Shown here: in pieces, positions 45,061-53,081 of the stretch
Position numbering within the stretch: the stretch's first letter is position 1
Layout of the letters: every line of letters begins with the position of its first letter
DNA from: an uncultured Cellulophaga sp.
GTDB lineage: Bacteria; Bacteroidota; Bacteroidia; Flavobacteriales; Flavobacteriaceae
Length of the DNA stretch: 64,000 nucleotides
Assembly (NCBI GenBank): GCA_947491225.1
Contig: CANLIE010000009.1
Coordinates: 1 to 64,000 of the forward strand
Direction of reading: 5' to 3'
Translations under genes and position numbers: made by a program
Notes under the pieces: generated by a model
Database searches by the model: none
What the model was told of the DNA's origin: nothing
Seen by the model: the letters and a program-made list of their open reading frames with translations, nothing else

Positions 45061-45624
45061 TTATAAATTGTTAGAATCAACTGTTTTACGTTTTTCAATT
45101 ATTTTTAGGAATGCCGAAGGTGTTAGGCCTGTTACTTTTTTAAACTGACCTGATAAGTGAGCTACACTACTATAGTTAAGCCGATAAGCTATTTCTGTCA
45201 ATGTTAAATCTGTTGTTGTAATTAACTCTTTTACGTAATCTACTTTTTTTAGGATTACAAAATTCTCAATAGAAGTATATGTGTTTTCTGAAAAAAGGTT
45301 TGATAAATAGGCATAAGAGTAGTCTAATTTAGTAGCTAAATAAGCCGATACTTTATATAAATACGCTTCATCATCTTTAAGCATAGCAGTAATTGTGTCC
45401 TTTATACGTTGCACTAATTCCGTTTTTTGATCGTCTATAATTTTAATTCCGTATTTTTTTAATGATGCTGCTAATGCTAATTCATCCTCCTCTGTCAATT
45501 TTTCGCTAAAATGTATTTCTCTTGCTCCATTATTAATAGAATATTGCACTCCTAATTTCTCTAATTGTTCAACAAGAATTGCATTACGGGTAATATTAAA
45601 ATCAAATGTTACATAAATTTTCAT
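45061..45624 (-). CDS. Small AraC-type regulator
   Basis: A 187-residue protein. The C-terminal AraC-type DNA-binding part (about 85-180) includes LYKVSAYLATKLDYSYAYLSNLFSE and LTLTEIAYRLNYSSVAHLSGQFKKVTGLTPSAFL. The N-terminal 70 residues resemble a small domain (MKIYVTFDFNITRNAILVEQLEKLGVQYSI), found in flavobacterial AraC proteins. It is the first gene of the signalling unit with the response regulator and the kinase. A TAnnTTTG element lies 64 bp upstream. Confidence 0.88.
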   Translation of the reverse strand: MKIYVTFDFNITRNAILVEQLEKLGVQYSINNGAREIHFSEKLTEEDELALAASLKKYGIKIIDDQKTELVQRIKDTITAMLKDDEAYLYKVSAYLATKLDYSYAYLSNLFSENTYTSIENFVILKKVDYVKELITTTDLTLTEIAYRLNYSSVAHLSGQFKKVTGLTPSAFLKIIEKRKTVDSNNL

Positions 45625-45687
45625 AAACTCAAACTAATTTTACAATAAAAACGTCTTAAATTTTAGATTGATTAGATTTTAGGATAG

Positions 45688-45695
45688 CAAAAGTA
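45688..45695 (-). promoter_or_regulatory. -7 promoter element of the AraC-RR-kinase unit
   Basis: TACTTTTG on the minus strand fits TAnnTTTG, 64 bp upstream of the AraC start codon. Confidence 0.5.
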
Positions 45696-45777
45696 ACTCA
45701 TATGAGTGCATTTTTTTAACAATTATTAACTATTTTAAACACGTTCAAATTTAATTTTAAAATTTTAAACCTAATAT

Positions 45778-46314
45778 ATGAAAATAAGTAGATATACTCA
45801 ACGAGCCATTTTAGGGGGTATCATTTCAATGGGAGTGATTTTTCTAGGCACAATTTTAATGGGAAAGTTAAGTGGATATGAGGCAAAAGTACTTATTAAA
45901 AATTCTATGGACGGAATGAATACTTTGTGTAATACAATTGCTTTGGCTTCCGCAACTATTTTGGCTCTATTGCTAACATTATTAGGACTGAGTTCTAATT
46001 CAAAATCAAAGTTAAAAGCAGATCACTATCACCATGTACTACAAATTGCAAAGCTAGATACTATTGTTTTTATTGCCTCAGTAATCACTTTTTTATTGTT
46101 TAATTTACCAATAACCGAATCAGACAATGTACCTAATAATTGGTTTAATATGTTGTACTATATCTCTCTAGGAATTTCAAGCTTGTTAAGTGCTGGACTT
46201 ATTGTGGTTGTTTTAATGTTGTATAATACTGTAGTGAATATTATTAAAATTGTAGGGTTAGGATTAACAGATCATCCGCTTGCTATTAGCGAAGATGATG
46301 AGCTAGTAGATTAA
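45778..46314 (+). CDS. Four-helix membrane protein of unknown function
   Basis: A 178-residue inner-membrane protein. Helices are at about 10-30 (ILGGIISMGVIFLGTILMG), 48-70 (TIALASATILALLLTLLGL), 90-112 (TIVFIASVITFLLFNLPI) and 128-158 (YISLGISSLLSAGLIVVVLMLY), with a short acidic tail EDDELVD. It is divergent from the AraC-RR-kinase unit, 153 bp apart. No catalytic motif or known family is seen; it could be a target of the unit but there is no direct sign of this. Confidence 0.7.
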   Translation: MKISRYTQRAILGGIISMGVIFLGTILMGKLSGYEAKVLIKNSMDGMNTLCNTIALASATILALLLTLLGLSSNSKSKLKADHYHHVLQIAKLDTIVFIASVITFLLFNLPITESDNVPNNWFNMLYYISLGISSLLSAGLIVVVLMLYNTVVNIIKIVGLGLTDHPLAISEDDELVD

Positions 46315-46696
46315 AAAATACCTTTTCTAAAATAACTGTTTTTAAGAAGCATTTAGTTTTTATTGGAGAATCGTAATCGTATTTTCTTTTGTAAATCTTT
46401 CACATCTTCTATATCTATCACTTTTCTAGATATGCAAAAAACAAGTCATCGCTTACTAAAATACCTTTACCCACTTTATGCAATAGAATTATGCAATGAA
46501 GCTTGAAGATACCTTGATGTGCAATCGCTTTCTTAATTTTACTATGGCATCGCTATGGTTAATGAGTTTAACTGATATGCTAGAAAAAGAGGTAAGTAAT
46601 TCGTGTGTCCAATGTAACGAGTATAAATATAAATCCCTGTTAATCTTACGTTTATACTATAGCCCAAGAGTAAACAATGTAGATATTTCTCTTTTT

Positions 46697-46865
46697 TAGA
46701 GCATACCAAAATTTATTTGTAGCTTAACTAAAATTATTATCACAGCCATTACACTAATAGCAGTGTACTTCTTATAGTTTGCCATTTGCTCTAATCTTAC
46801 AATGGGAATATAGTTTACTACTTTTGTTGTTAATCTTTTTAATCCAGAATCTAAAAAGGTAAAGC
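46697..46865 (-). pseudogene. Truncated C-terminus of a membrane protein
   Basis: The minus strand reads SFTFLDSGLKRLTTKVVNYIPIVRLEQ, then a hydrophobic helix (ISVMAVIIILVKLQINFGML) and stop at 46697. There is no start codon; the frame closes at 46874, exactly at the border of the repeat that begins AACCTGAGTT. It looks like a gene tail cut off by the repeat element. Confidence 0.4.
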
Positions 46866-46872
46866 TTACTAA

Positions 46873-47079
46873 CCTGAGTTAGGTCTAAGAATTTGATTAA
46901 AAAAAAGCTGTAATATTGAGTAATTTTTCATAATGAAACTAATTAAAATTGTATCGCCCTTTCCGCAAGCTCAAGATGACAAAGCTTTTGGTTTAAAATT
47001 TACTTGTCCTCGATACAACTTTCTATCGAAAATTACTCAGATTAATGCAAATTTTCTTACATCAAAATCAGGTTACTAG
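46873..47079. repeat. Long imperfect inverted repeat, non-autonomous element candidate
   Basis: Arms near 46906-46952 and 47011-47044 are partly complementary (GAGTAATTTTT... with ...AAAATTACTC, and TTGTATCG with CGATACAA). They flank a GC-richer core with CCCTTTCCGCAAGCTCAAGA. Outer ends AACCTGAGTT and TCAGGTTA are also inverted and resemble IS982-type ends. Confidence 0.5.
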
Positions 47080-47279
47080 GATTTCTACAATTGCTTTTTG
47101 TACAAAAGCATCACTGTTCAAAAAAGTAATTTTTAGAATCTGTGAGAATCAAATCTGAATGTTTTTGCTAAAAAAATACAGATTAATTTTAGAACTTAGC
47201 CATTTAAATTAACCAACCTAATTTATTTCAAATTTAAAAGCCTATTGGGGCGCATAGCTTTTATCCTCTAGTTCAGTTT

Positions 47280-47741
47280 CTAAAACACTTTCTCAAACTC
47301 TTCACAAACCACAATCATACTTTCTTTAGGGGTACAATTAAAAGGTTTTAGTTCTCTAGTATAATAATCCCAATGTGTTTGTTTCCAATATGTCAAACTT
47401 TTATCACCTTCACCTTCTATCTGTGCATAATTTTCATCTATACTAAACATTGGTTTTAATTGTACAGCAGTAGTACGCACAATACATTTTGCTTTCCCAT
47501 CCCAGTCTGTTACAATACGAAAATCACCTATTTTTGGCAAACGCTCATTACGCAACTGCAACCCTAATAAAGAATGTGTAGTTGCTTTTTTTATGCCTTT
47601 TTCCACAAGTTTAGCACAATAATTGGCGTCCTTTGAATTATCACAGAAATGTTCAATTTTTGGAGCTTCTACAAAAACATTTTTTGGGTGTTTTTCCAAA
47701 TAGTTTCCCCACAAACTCTTTGCTGATTTATTGTTTTCCAT
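47280..47741 (-). CDS. ASCH-domain protein
   Basis: A 153-residue cytoplasmic protein of the ASCH (PUA-like) superfamily. The domain shows GIKKATTHSLLGLQLRNERLPKIGDFRIVTDWDGKAKCIVRTTAVQLKPMF and a terminal WKQTHWDYYTRELK. ASCH domains are thought to bind RNA; YqfB-type members hydrolyse N4-acetylcytidine, a possible role here, though catalytic residues cannot be confirmed by eye. It stands alone. Confidence 0.88.
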   Translation of the reverse strand: MENNKSAKSLWGNYLEKHPKNVFVEAPKIEHFCDNSKDANYCAKLVEKGIKKATTHSLLGLQLRNERLPKIGDFRIVTDWDGKAKCIVRTTAVQLKPMFSIDENYAQIEGEGDKSLTYWKQTHWDYYTRELKPFNCTPKESMIVVCEEFEKVF

Positions 47742-48222
47742 AGATATGGATTTTTATTCTATTTTAAATTTTATGTTGTTCATAGCACAAAAACAACTTA
47801 ATTTTATACAAAAAGGTAGTGCCAATCCTTTTTCAAATTCCTATATTTAGAGCTTCATATTTTCTATTTTTTACTATATAAACTAATGTGATAAATATAG
47901 GATTAAATTATACAATATGAGTATATTAAATAAATAGAATAAAAGTAGCTACAATTTATTAGTAATAAATCTCCTTTTAACTCTCTGGGTGGGCTATGTA
48001 AATGGGTTTTTGGTTAGAATACAAAGGAAAACAAATACCAATAGACCTAGACAAAGTATTTGAAAGTAAAGCATAATGTGACTAAAGTAAATTCATCTAA
48101 AGCGACAAAAATATAGAGAAAATAGTTGTGTTAGTTATATAAATATCAGGATTAGAGTGCTATAAAGCTTTCCATTAATTTTTGAATCAAAAACCATTAT
48201 CTTTGCATAAAATTACAATATT
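47742..48222. other. Divergent intergenic stretch with yicC promoter
   Basis: About 480 bp. The only firm signal is the -7 element at 48198-48205. A 24-codon frame at 48002-48076 (MGFWLEYKGKQIPIDLDKVF) has coding-like make-up but is too short to call. Confidence 0.5.
48198..48205 (+). promoter_or_regulatory. -7 promoter element of yicC-gmk-nadD
   Basis: TATCTTTG, exact fit to TAnnTTTG, 17 bp before the yicC start codon, giving a very short leader. Confidence 0.65.
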
Positions 48223-49080
48223 ATGATTCAGTCTATGACCGGATTTGGAAAACACGTAGCACAACTTCCATCAAAAAAAATAACCATTGAAATTAAGTCA
48301 TTAAACAGTAAAAGTTTAGACCTAAATGCACGTATACCATCTGCATACAGAGAGAAAGAATTGGAATTACGAAAAACTATTGCAAATGGTTTACAAAGAG
48401 GTAAAATAGATTTTAATCTTTATATTGAAAGCACTGGTACAGAGACGTCTTCACAAATTAATGAAGCAGTTGTTAAGGAGTATATGCAACAATTAAAAAA
48501 TATTGCAGAAGGTGATAATGTTAAGCATTTAGAAATGGCATTGCGTTTACCAGATGCTATGAAAACTGAACGTGAGGAGATTGATGCTAAAGAATACGAG
48601 ACTATACAAGACACACTTACTGAAGCTTTAAAAGAAATTATTACTTTTAGAATAGAAGAGGGTACTGTTTTAGAACAAGATTTTAAACAAAGAATAACTT
48701 CCTTAGAAAATCTCTTAGAGCAAGTAATTGAATTAGATTATGAAAGACAAACAGCCTTACGTGAACGCTTAGATAAAGCTGTCTCTGATCTTAAAATAGA
48801 GGTAGACCAAAATAGATTTGAACAAGAGCTAATCTACTATTTAGAAAAGTATGACATTACTGAAGAAAAAGTACGACTAGCAAATCACCTTACATATTTT
48901 ACAACAACTATAAACTCTGAAGATTCTAATGGTAAAAAATTAGGGTTTATTTCTCAGGAAATAGGAAGGGAAATTAACACAATTGGCTCTAAAGCAAATT
49001 ATGCGCCAATGCAACAATTAGTTGTGCAAATGAAAGATGAGTTGGAAAAAATAAAGGAACAAATGCTAAATGTCTTATGA
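48223..49080 (+). CDS. yicC: YicC-family endoribonuclease-type protein
   Basis: A 285-residue cytoplasmic protein starting MIQSMTGFGK, the hallmark of the YicC family, with TIEIKSLNSKSLDLNARIPSAYREKELELRK and the C-terminal DUF1732 part (KLGFISQEIGREINTIGSKANYAPMQQLVVQMKDELEKIKEQ). YicC proteins are described as endoribonucleases acting on small RNAs. The gene overlaps gmk by 4 bp (ATGA), as in many genomes where yicC precedes gmk. Confidence 0.94.
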   Translation: MIQSMTGFGKHVAQLPSKKITIEIKSLNSKSLDLNARIPSAYREKELELRKTIANGLQRGKIDFNLYIESTGTETSSQINEAVVKEYMQQLKNIAEGDNVKHLEMALRLPDAMKTEREEIDAKEYETIQDTLTEALKEIITFRIEEGTVLEQDFKQRITSLENLLEQVIELDYERQTALRERLDKAVSDLKIEVDQNRFEQELIYYLEKYDITEEKVRLANHLTYFTTTINSEDSNGKKLGFISQEIGREINTIGSKANYAPMQQLVVQMKDELEKIKEQMLNVL

Positions 49081-49658
49081 TGAAGGGTGGCAAACTTATT
49101 ATTTTTTCAGCACCATCTGGTAGTGGCAAAACAACAATTGTAAGACATTTGCTTGCAAAGGAAGAATTAAACTTAGCCTTTTCGGTTTCTGCAACTTCAA
49201 GACCCAAAAGAGGAAAAGAAAAACACGGTGAGCAATACTACTTTTTATCACTTTCTCAATTTAAAAATCATATTAAAAATGATGATTTTTTAGAATGGGA
49301 AGAAGTCTATAGAGACAACTTTTATGGTACTTTTAATAGTGAAGTGGAACGATTATGGGCAGAAGGTAAAAATGTTATTTTTGATATTGATGTAGTGGGT
49401 GGTCTACGCATAAAAAAGAAGTACCCTGAACAAACTTTAGCTGTTTTTGTAAAGCCACCCAGTATAGATGAGCTTAAAATTAGGCTTAAAAAAAGAAGTA
49501 CTGAGAGTGATGATAAAATAAATATGCGTATTGCAAAAGCATCTGTAGAGCTAGCTACTGCCCCGCAGTTTGATTCTATAATTGAAAATTATGATTTAAA
49601 CACTGCCTTACAAGAAGCTGAAAGTTTAGTTTTAGATTTCATTAATAAACCATCTTAA
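49077..49658 (+). CDS. gmk: Guanylate kinase
   Basis: A 193-residue enzyme that phosphorylates GMP to GDP. The P-loop SAPSGSGKTT is at about 11-20, followed by SVSATSRPKRGKEKHGEQYYF (GMP-binding Ser/Arg/Tyr) and FLEWEEVYRDNFYGT. Length is normal. Two adjacent ATG codons (49077 and 49080) are possible; I kept the first, which overlaps the yicC stop. It lies 15 bp before nadD. Confidence 0.96.
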   Translation: MMKGGKLIIFSAPSGSGKTTIVRHLLAKEELNLAFSVSATSRPKRGKEKHGEQYYFLSLSQFKNHIKNDDFLEWEEVYRDNFYGTFNSEVERLWAEGKNVIFDIDVVGGLRIKKKYPEQTLAVFVKPPSIDELKIRLKKRSTESDDKINMRIAKASVELATAPQFDSIIENYDLNTALQEAESLVLDFINKPS

Positions 49659-49673
49659 AAAAATAGTTTTTAA

Positions 49674-50258
49674 ATGAAAAAAGTAGGATTGTATTTTGGC
49701 ACTTTTAATCCAATCCATATTGGACATTTAATCATTGCAAACCATATTGTAGAATTTTCTGATTTAGATGAAGTTTGGTTTGTAATAACTCCGCAAAGTC
49801 CTTTTAAAACAAAACAGTCGTTATTGGACAACAATCATAGGTATCAAATGGTTTTTGAAGCAACTGAAGAGTATCCAAAACTTAAACCATCCAATATAGA
49901 ATTCAATTTACCTCAACCCAATTATACTGTGCATACTTTAGCACATCTGTTGGATAAATATTTAAAACAGTACGATTTTTCCTTGATTATGGGAGAAGAC
50001 AATCTAAAAGGACTTCATAAATGGAAAAACTATGAAGTAATTTTAGAAAATCACAGCATTTATGTTTATCCAAGAATATCAGCTGGAGAAATAGAACATC
50101 AATTTAAAAATCATAAAAAGATTAAACCCGTTGATGCCCCTATAATGGAAATTTCTTCAACCTTTATACGTAAGCAACATAAATTAGGAAAAAATATTAA
50201 ACCATTATTACCAAATACAGTTTGGAAGTATATAGATGAGATGAATTTCTACAAATAA
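49674..50258 (+). CDS. nadD: Nicotinate-nucleotide adenylyltransferase
   Basis: A 194-residue nucleotidyltransferase for NAD synthesis. The N-terminal GLYFGTFNPIHIGHLIIAN contains the G-x-F-x-P-x-H-x-G-H motif, and the C-terminal MEISSTFIRKQHKLGKN is the I-S-S-T-x-I-R motif. Length is typical. It is the third gene of a yicC-gmk-nadD unit. Confidence 0.95.
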   Translation: MKKVGLYFGTFNPIHIGHLIIANHIVEFSDLDEVWFVITPQSPFKTKQSLLDNNHRYQMVFEATEEYPKLKPSNIEFNLPQPNYTVHTLAHLLDKYLKQYDFSLIMGEDNLKGLHKWKNYEVILENHSIYVYPRISAGEIEHQFKNHKKIKPVDAPIMEISSTFIRKQHKLGKNIKPLLPNTVWKYIDEMNFYK

Positions 50259-50338
50259 ATCTTATTTGTTAACTTTTTTCTAAGAAAACATACCATTCAG
50301 TTTTAGTATATTGCCAGACAAACTAAACTAAACTAAAA

Positions 50339-52798
50339 ATGAAAAAAACACTATTATGCTGTTTAGCAATCAGTTTACTTGCGACAGGAAGTGCTGTTTC
50401 CCAAAAAAAGAAAAAATCTAAAAAAAGGAAAACAGAACAAATTACTCATATTCCAAATAAAGACAAAAATGGTATTAAGAGCTACAACAAAGTAGTTACA
50501 AAAAATGCTATATCTGATGAAGGTTTATTTATGGTACATAAGGTTAAAAAGACTTTTTTGTATGAAATTCCTTTTAACAAATTAAACAAAGATATGCTTT
50601 GGGTAACCAGAATAGCTCAAATACCAACTGGTTTTGGTGGCGGTTTTATGAATGCTGGCTCTAAAACTAACGAGCAAATGGTACAATGGACTCGTTTTCA
50701 AGACAAAATATTACTGAAAGCAAAATCTTACACTAATATTGCTGATAGTTCTAAAGCCATTAGCAAATCTGTTCGAATTAATAATTATGAACCTACCTTG
50801 TATGCTTTTGACATTAAAGCTTTTAATAATGATTCTACTAGTGTTGTCATTGATGTAACATCATTTTTTAACTCTGATATCCCTGCCATTAGTGGATTGT
50901 CTAGTAGAACAAGAAAAACCTACAAAGTAAAAAGATTAGATCCCTCTAGAAGTTTTATTAATAGTGTTAAGAGTTTTCCTGAAAATATAGAAGTTAAACA
51001 AGATTTTACATACACAGCTTCGAAACCCTCTACGCAAATGGCCACTGAGTCCATAAGTTTACAGATAAATCAATCTATGATTCTGCTACCAAAAGAACCA
51101 ATGCAACCACGTATTTTTGATCCAAGGGTTGGTTTTTTTACCATTAGTCAGTATGATTATAGCAGCAATGAATTAAAAGCACATCAAAAAACATATATTA
51201 GACGCTGGAGGTTAGAGCCTAAAGACCCAGCTGCATATAGCCGTGGTGAATTGGTAGAACCTGTTAAACCAATAATTTATTATTTAGACCCTGGGACTCC
51301 TGAAAATTTAAAAGAGTACATAAAACAAGGCATTGAAGATTGGCAAAAACCTTTTGAAACTGCGGGTTTTAAGAATGCAATTATAGCACGAGATGCTCCT
51401 ACACCTGAAGAAGATCCAGAATTTAGTCCAGAAGATATTAGATACTCAGTAATACGCTATGTAGCGAGTACTACTAGAAATGCAACTGGCCCTAGTGTTT
51501 CTGACCCAAGAAGTGGTGAAATCATAGAAAGCGACATTATTTGGTATCATAACCACTTACGCAGCTACAGAAACAGATACTTATTAGAAACTGGTGCTGC
51601 CAATCCTAATGCTAGAACACTTAATACAAAGCCAGAAGAAATTGGAGAAATGATGCGTATGGTTATTGCACATGAAGTAGGCCATGCATTAGGTTTTCCT
51701 CATAATATGGCAGCCAGCTATGCCTATCCTGTTGAGTCATTACGAGATGGATCATTTACACAAAAATATGGTATTGCAGCAAGTATTATGGATTATGCGC
51801 GTTATAATTATATAGCTCAACCAGGAGATGAGAACATTAGGTTTGTACGTCAAATGGGACCATACGATCATTATGTAACCAATTGGGGTTATCGCTATTT
51901 AGGTGCTGAAACGCCAGAAGCAGAAGTAACAACTCTAAATCAATGGATACTAGAAAAAGCAAACGACCCAAAATATAAATTTGGCAGGCAATCTAGTTCC
52001 TTTGATCCTCAATCGCAAACCGAAGGCCTAGGGAATGACCCTATTAAGGCTAGTAGCTACGGTATTGAAAATTTAAAATATGTAGCAAAAAACCTTAGCA
52101 AGTGGACATCTGATCAAACCAATAATTATGATGACCTTGAAGAATTATATGGTGAGTTACTTAGTGTTTTTGGAAGGTATGCGGGACATGTAGTTACTAA
52201 TATTGGAGGTGTATATGAAAACTTAAAAACTCCAACACAAGAAGGAGTTATATACACACATTTGGATAAGGAAACTCAAAAAAAGTCTATGGAATGGTTA
52301 CAAAAAAATGTGTTTAGTACTCCCTATTGGCTAATGGATAAATCTATATTGCAAAATATAAATTATGCTGGATATTCTGAAAGTTTACGAAATGTACAAG
52401 CCAAGCATTTAAACGCTCTATTAAACACAAATCGTATAGGAAGATTGATAGATGCAGAAGTAACAAATAAAAACTACTATAGTGCATTAGAAATGCTAAG
52501 AGATTTACGTAAAGGCTTATGGAAAGAGGCATACATAGGAAAAAACGTAAATATTTATCGTAGAAACTTACAGCGTACATACTTAGAGCAAATGGAATCT
52601 TTATTCAATATTAAAGATAGTTCTGGAAGAATGAATTATAATGCGAGTACTTCTGACATTGGCCCTTTAGTTTATGGGGAATTAAAAATATTACGGGGTA
52701 AATTACAATCTGCAAAAAATGGAAACATAAATACAATTACACGTTACCATTATGAAGCCGCAATTGCAAAAATAGATCAACTATTAGATCCTAAATAA
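50339..52798 (+). CDS. Large secreted zinc metalloprotease (DUF5117/DUF4953 type)
   Basis: An 819-residue exported protein. The signal peptide (MKKTLLCCLAISLLATGSAVS) is followed by a very basic stretch (KKKKKSKKRKTE-like). Next come DUF5118/DUF5117 regions (KDMLWVTRIAQIPTGFGGG, RPIIYYLDPGTPENLKEYIKQGIEDWQ-like KPIIYYLDPG). The zinc motif is H-E-x-x-H in VIAHEVGHALGFPHNM near residue 445, followed by a metzincin-like Met-turn SIMDYARYNY. The C-terminal DUF4953 part is helical. It sits 80 bp behind nadD but probably has its own promoter, since the function is unrelated. Substrate unknown. Confidence 0.9.
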   Translation: MKKTLLCCLAISLLATGSAVSQKKKKSKKRKTEQITHIPNKDKNGIKSYNKVVTKNAISDEGLFMVHKVKKTFLYEIPFNKLNKDMLWVTRIAQIPTGFGGGFMNAGSKTNEQMVQWTRFQDKILLKAKSYTNIADSSKAISKSVRINNYEPTLYAFDIKAFNNDSTSVVIDVTSFFNSDIPAISGLSSRTRKTYKVKRLDPSRSFINSVKSFPENIEVKQDFTYTASKPSTQMATESISLQINQSMILLPKEPMQPRIFDPRVGFFTISQYDYSSNELKAHQKTYIRRWRLEPKDPAAYSRGELVEPVKPIIYYLDPGTPENLKEYIKQGIEDWQKPFETAGFKNAIIARDAPTPEEDPEFSPEDIRYSVIRYVASTTRNATGPSVSDPRSGEIIESDIIWYHNHLRSYRNRYLLETGAANPNARTLNTKPEEIGEMMRMVIAHEVGHALGFPHNMAASYAYPVESLRDGSFTQKYGIAASIMDYARYNYIAQPGDENIRFVRQMGPYDHYVTNWGYRYLGAETPEAEVTTLNQWILEKANDPKYKFGRQSSSFDPQSQTEGLGNDPIKASSYGIENLKYVAKNLSKWTSDQTNNYDDLEELYGELLSVFGRYAGHVVTNIGGVYENLKTPTQEGVIYTHLDKETQKKSMEWLQKNVFSTPYWLMDKSILQNINYAGYSESLRNVQAKHLNALLNTNRIGRLIDAEVTNKNYYSALEMLRDLRKGLWKEAYIGKNVNIYRRNLQRTYLEQMESLFNIKDSSGRMNYNASTSDIGPLVYGELKILRGKLQSAKNGNINTITRYHYEAAIAKIDQLLDPK

Positions 52799-52824
52799 GA
52801 GTGTAATTATAAAACTTAAAAAAA

Positions 52825-52856
52825 GGGCAATCTTTTAAAAGATTGCCCTTTTTTTT
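52825..52856 (+). terminator. Rho-independent terminator of the metalloprotease gene
   Basis: GGGCAATCTTTT and its exact complement form a 24-nt palindrome at 52825-52848, preceded by A and followed by eight T (52849-52856). Confidence 0.92.
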
Positions 52857-52930
52857 AACAGTGATTTCTACTTAACACATAGTTCCTAAATATGTGTCAT
52901 TTTTATGATAATACTATTCTAATAAGTGCC

Positions 52931-53025
52931 CTTTTACAATTTTAATTTATCATAATAAAGTGTTCTTTTTTGCCCCAGAATAAGTATAAAAATTATACTT
53001 CTCATTTTATTTAAATTGTTACTAA
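52931..53025. mobile_element. MITE-like element, copy D (diverged)
   Basis: TTTTACAATTTTAATTTATCATAATAAAGTGTTCTTTTTT resembles the left half of copies A, B and C. The right side ends TTTAAATTGTTAC, partly complementary to the left end. It lies between two converging terminators. Confidence 0.4.
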
Positions 53026-53031
53026 TATATG

Positions 53032-53061
53032 AAAAACCTCAGCATAAAAACGCTAAGGTTT
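53032..53061 (-). terminator. Terminator of the PiT-PhoU gene
   Basis: AACCTCAGC (53035-53043) and GCTAAGGTT (53052-53060) form a stem with an 8-nt loop; on the minus strand it is followed by a T run (53032-53036). Confidence 0.75.
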
Positions 53062-53081
53062 ATTTAAATAATCATTTAAAT

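Larger units (their letters stand above)
46315..47279. other. Intergenic stretch with gene relic and inverted repeat
   Basis: About 965 bp. It contains a truncated membrane-protein relic (46697-46865, minus strand) and a long imperfect hairpin (about 46902-47036) inside a stretch bounded by AACCTGAGTT and a TCAGGTTA end. No intact gene is seen. Confidence 0.55.

Noticed and set aside
46496-46699. 67-codon plus-strand frame
   Set aside because: No coding character, and it ends in the opposite strand's membrane-protein relic.
48002-48076. 24-codon frame upstream of yicC
   Set aside because: Too short and not in a position that suggests regulation of yicC.
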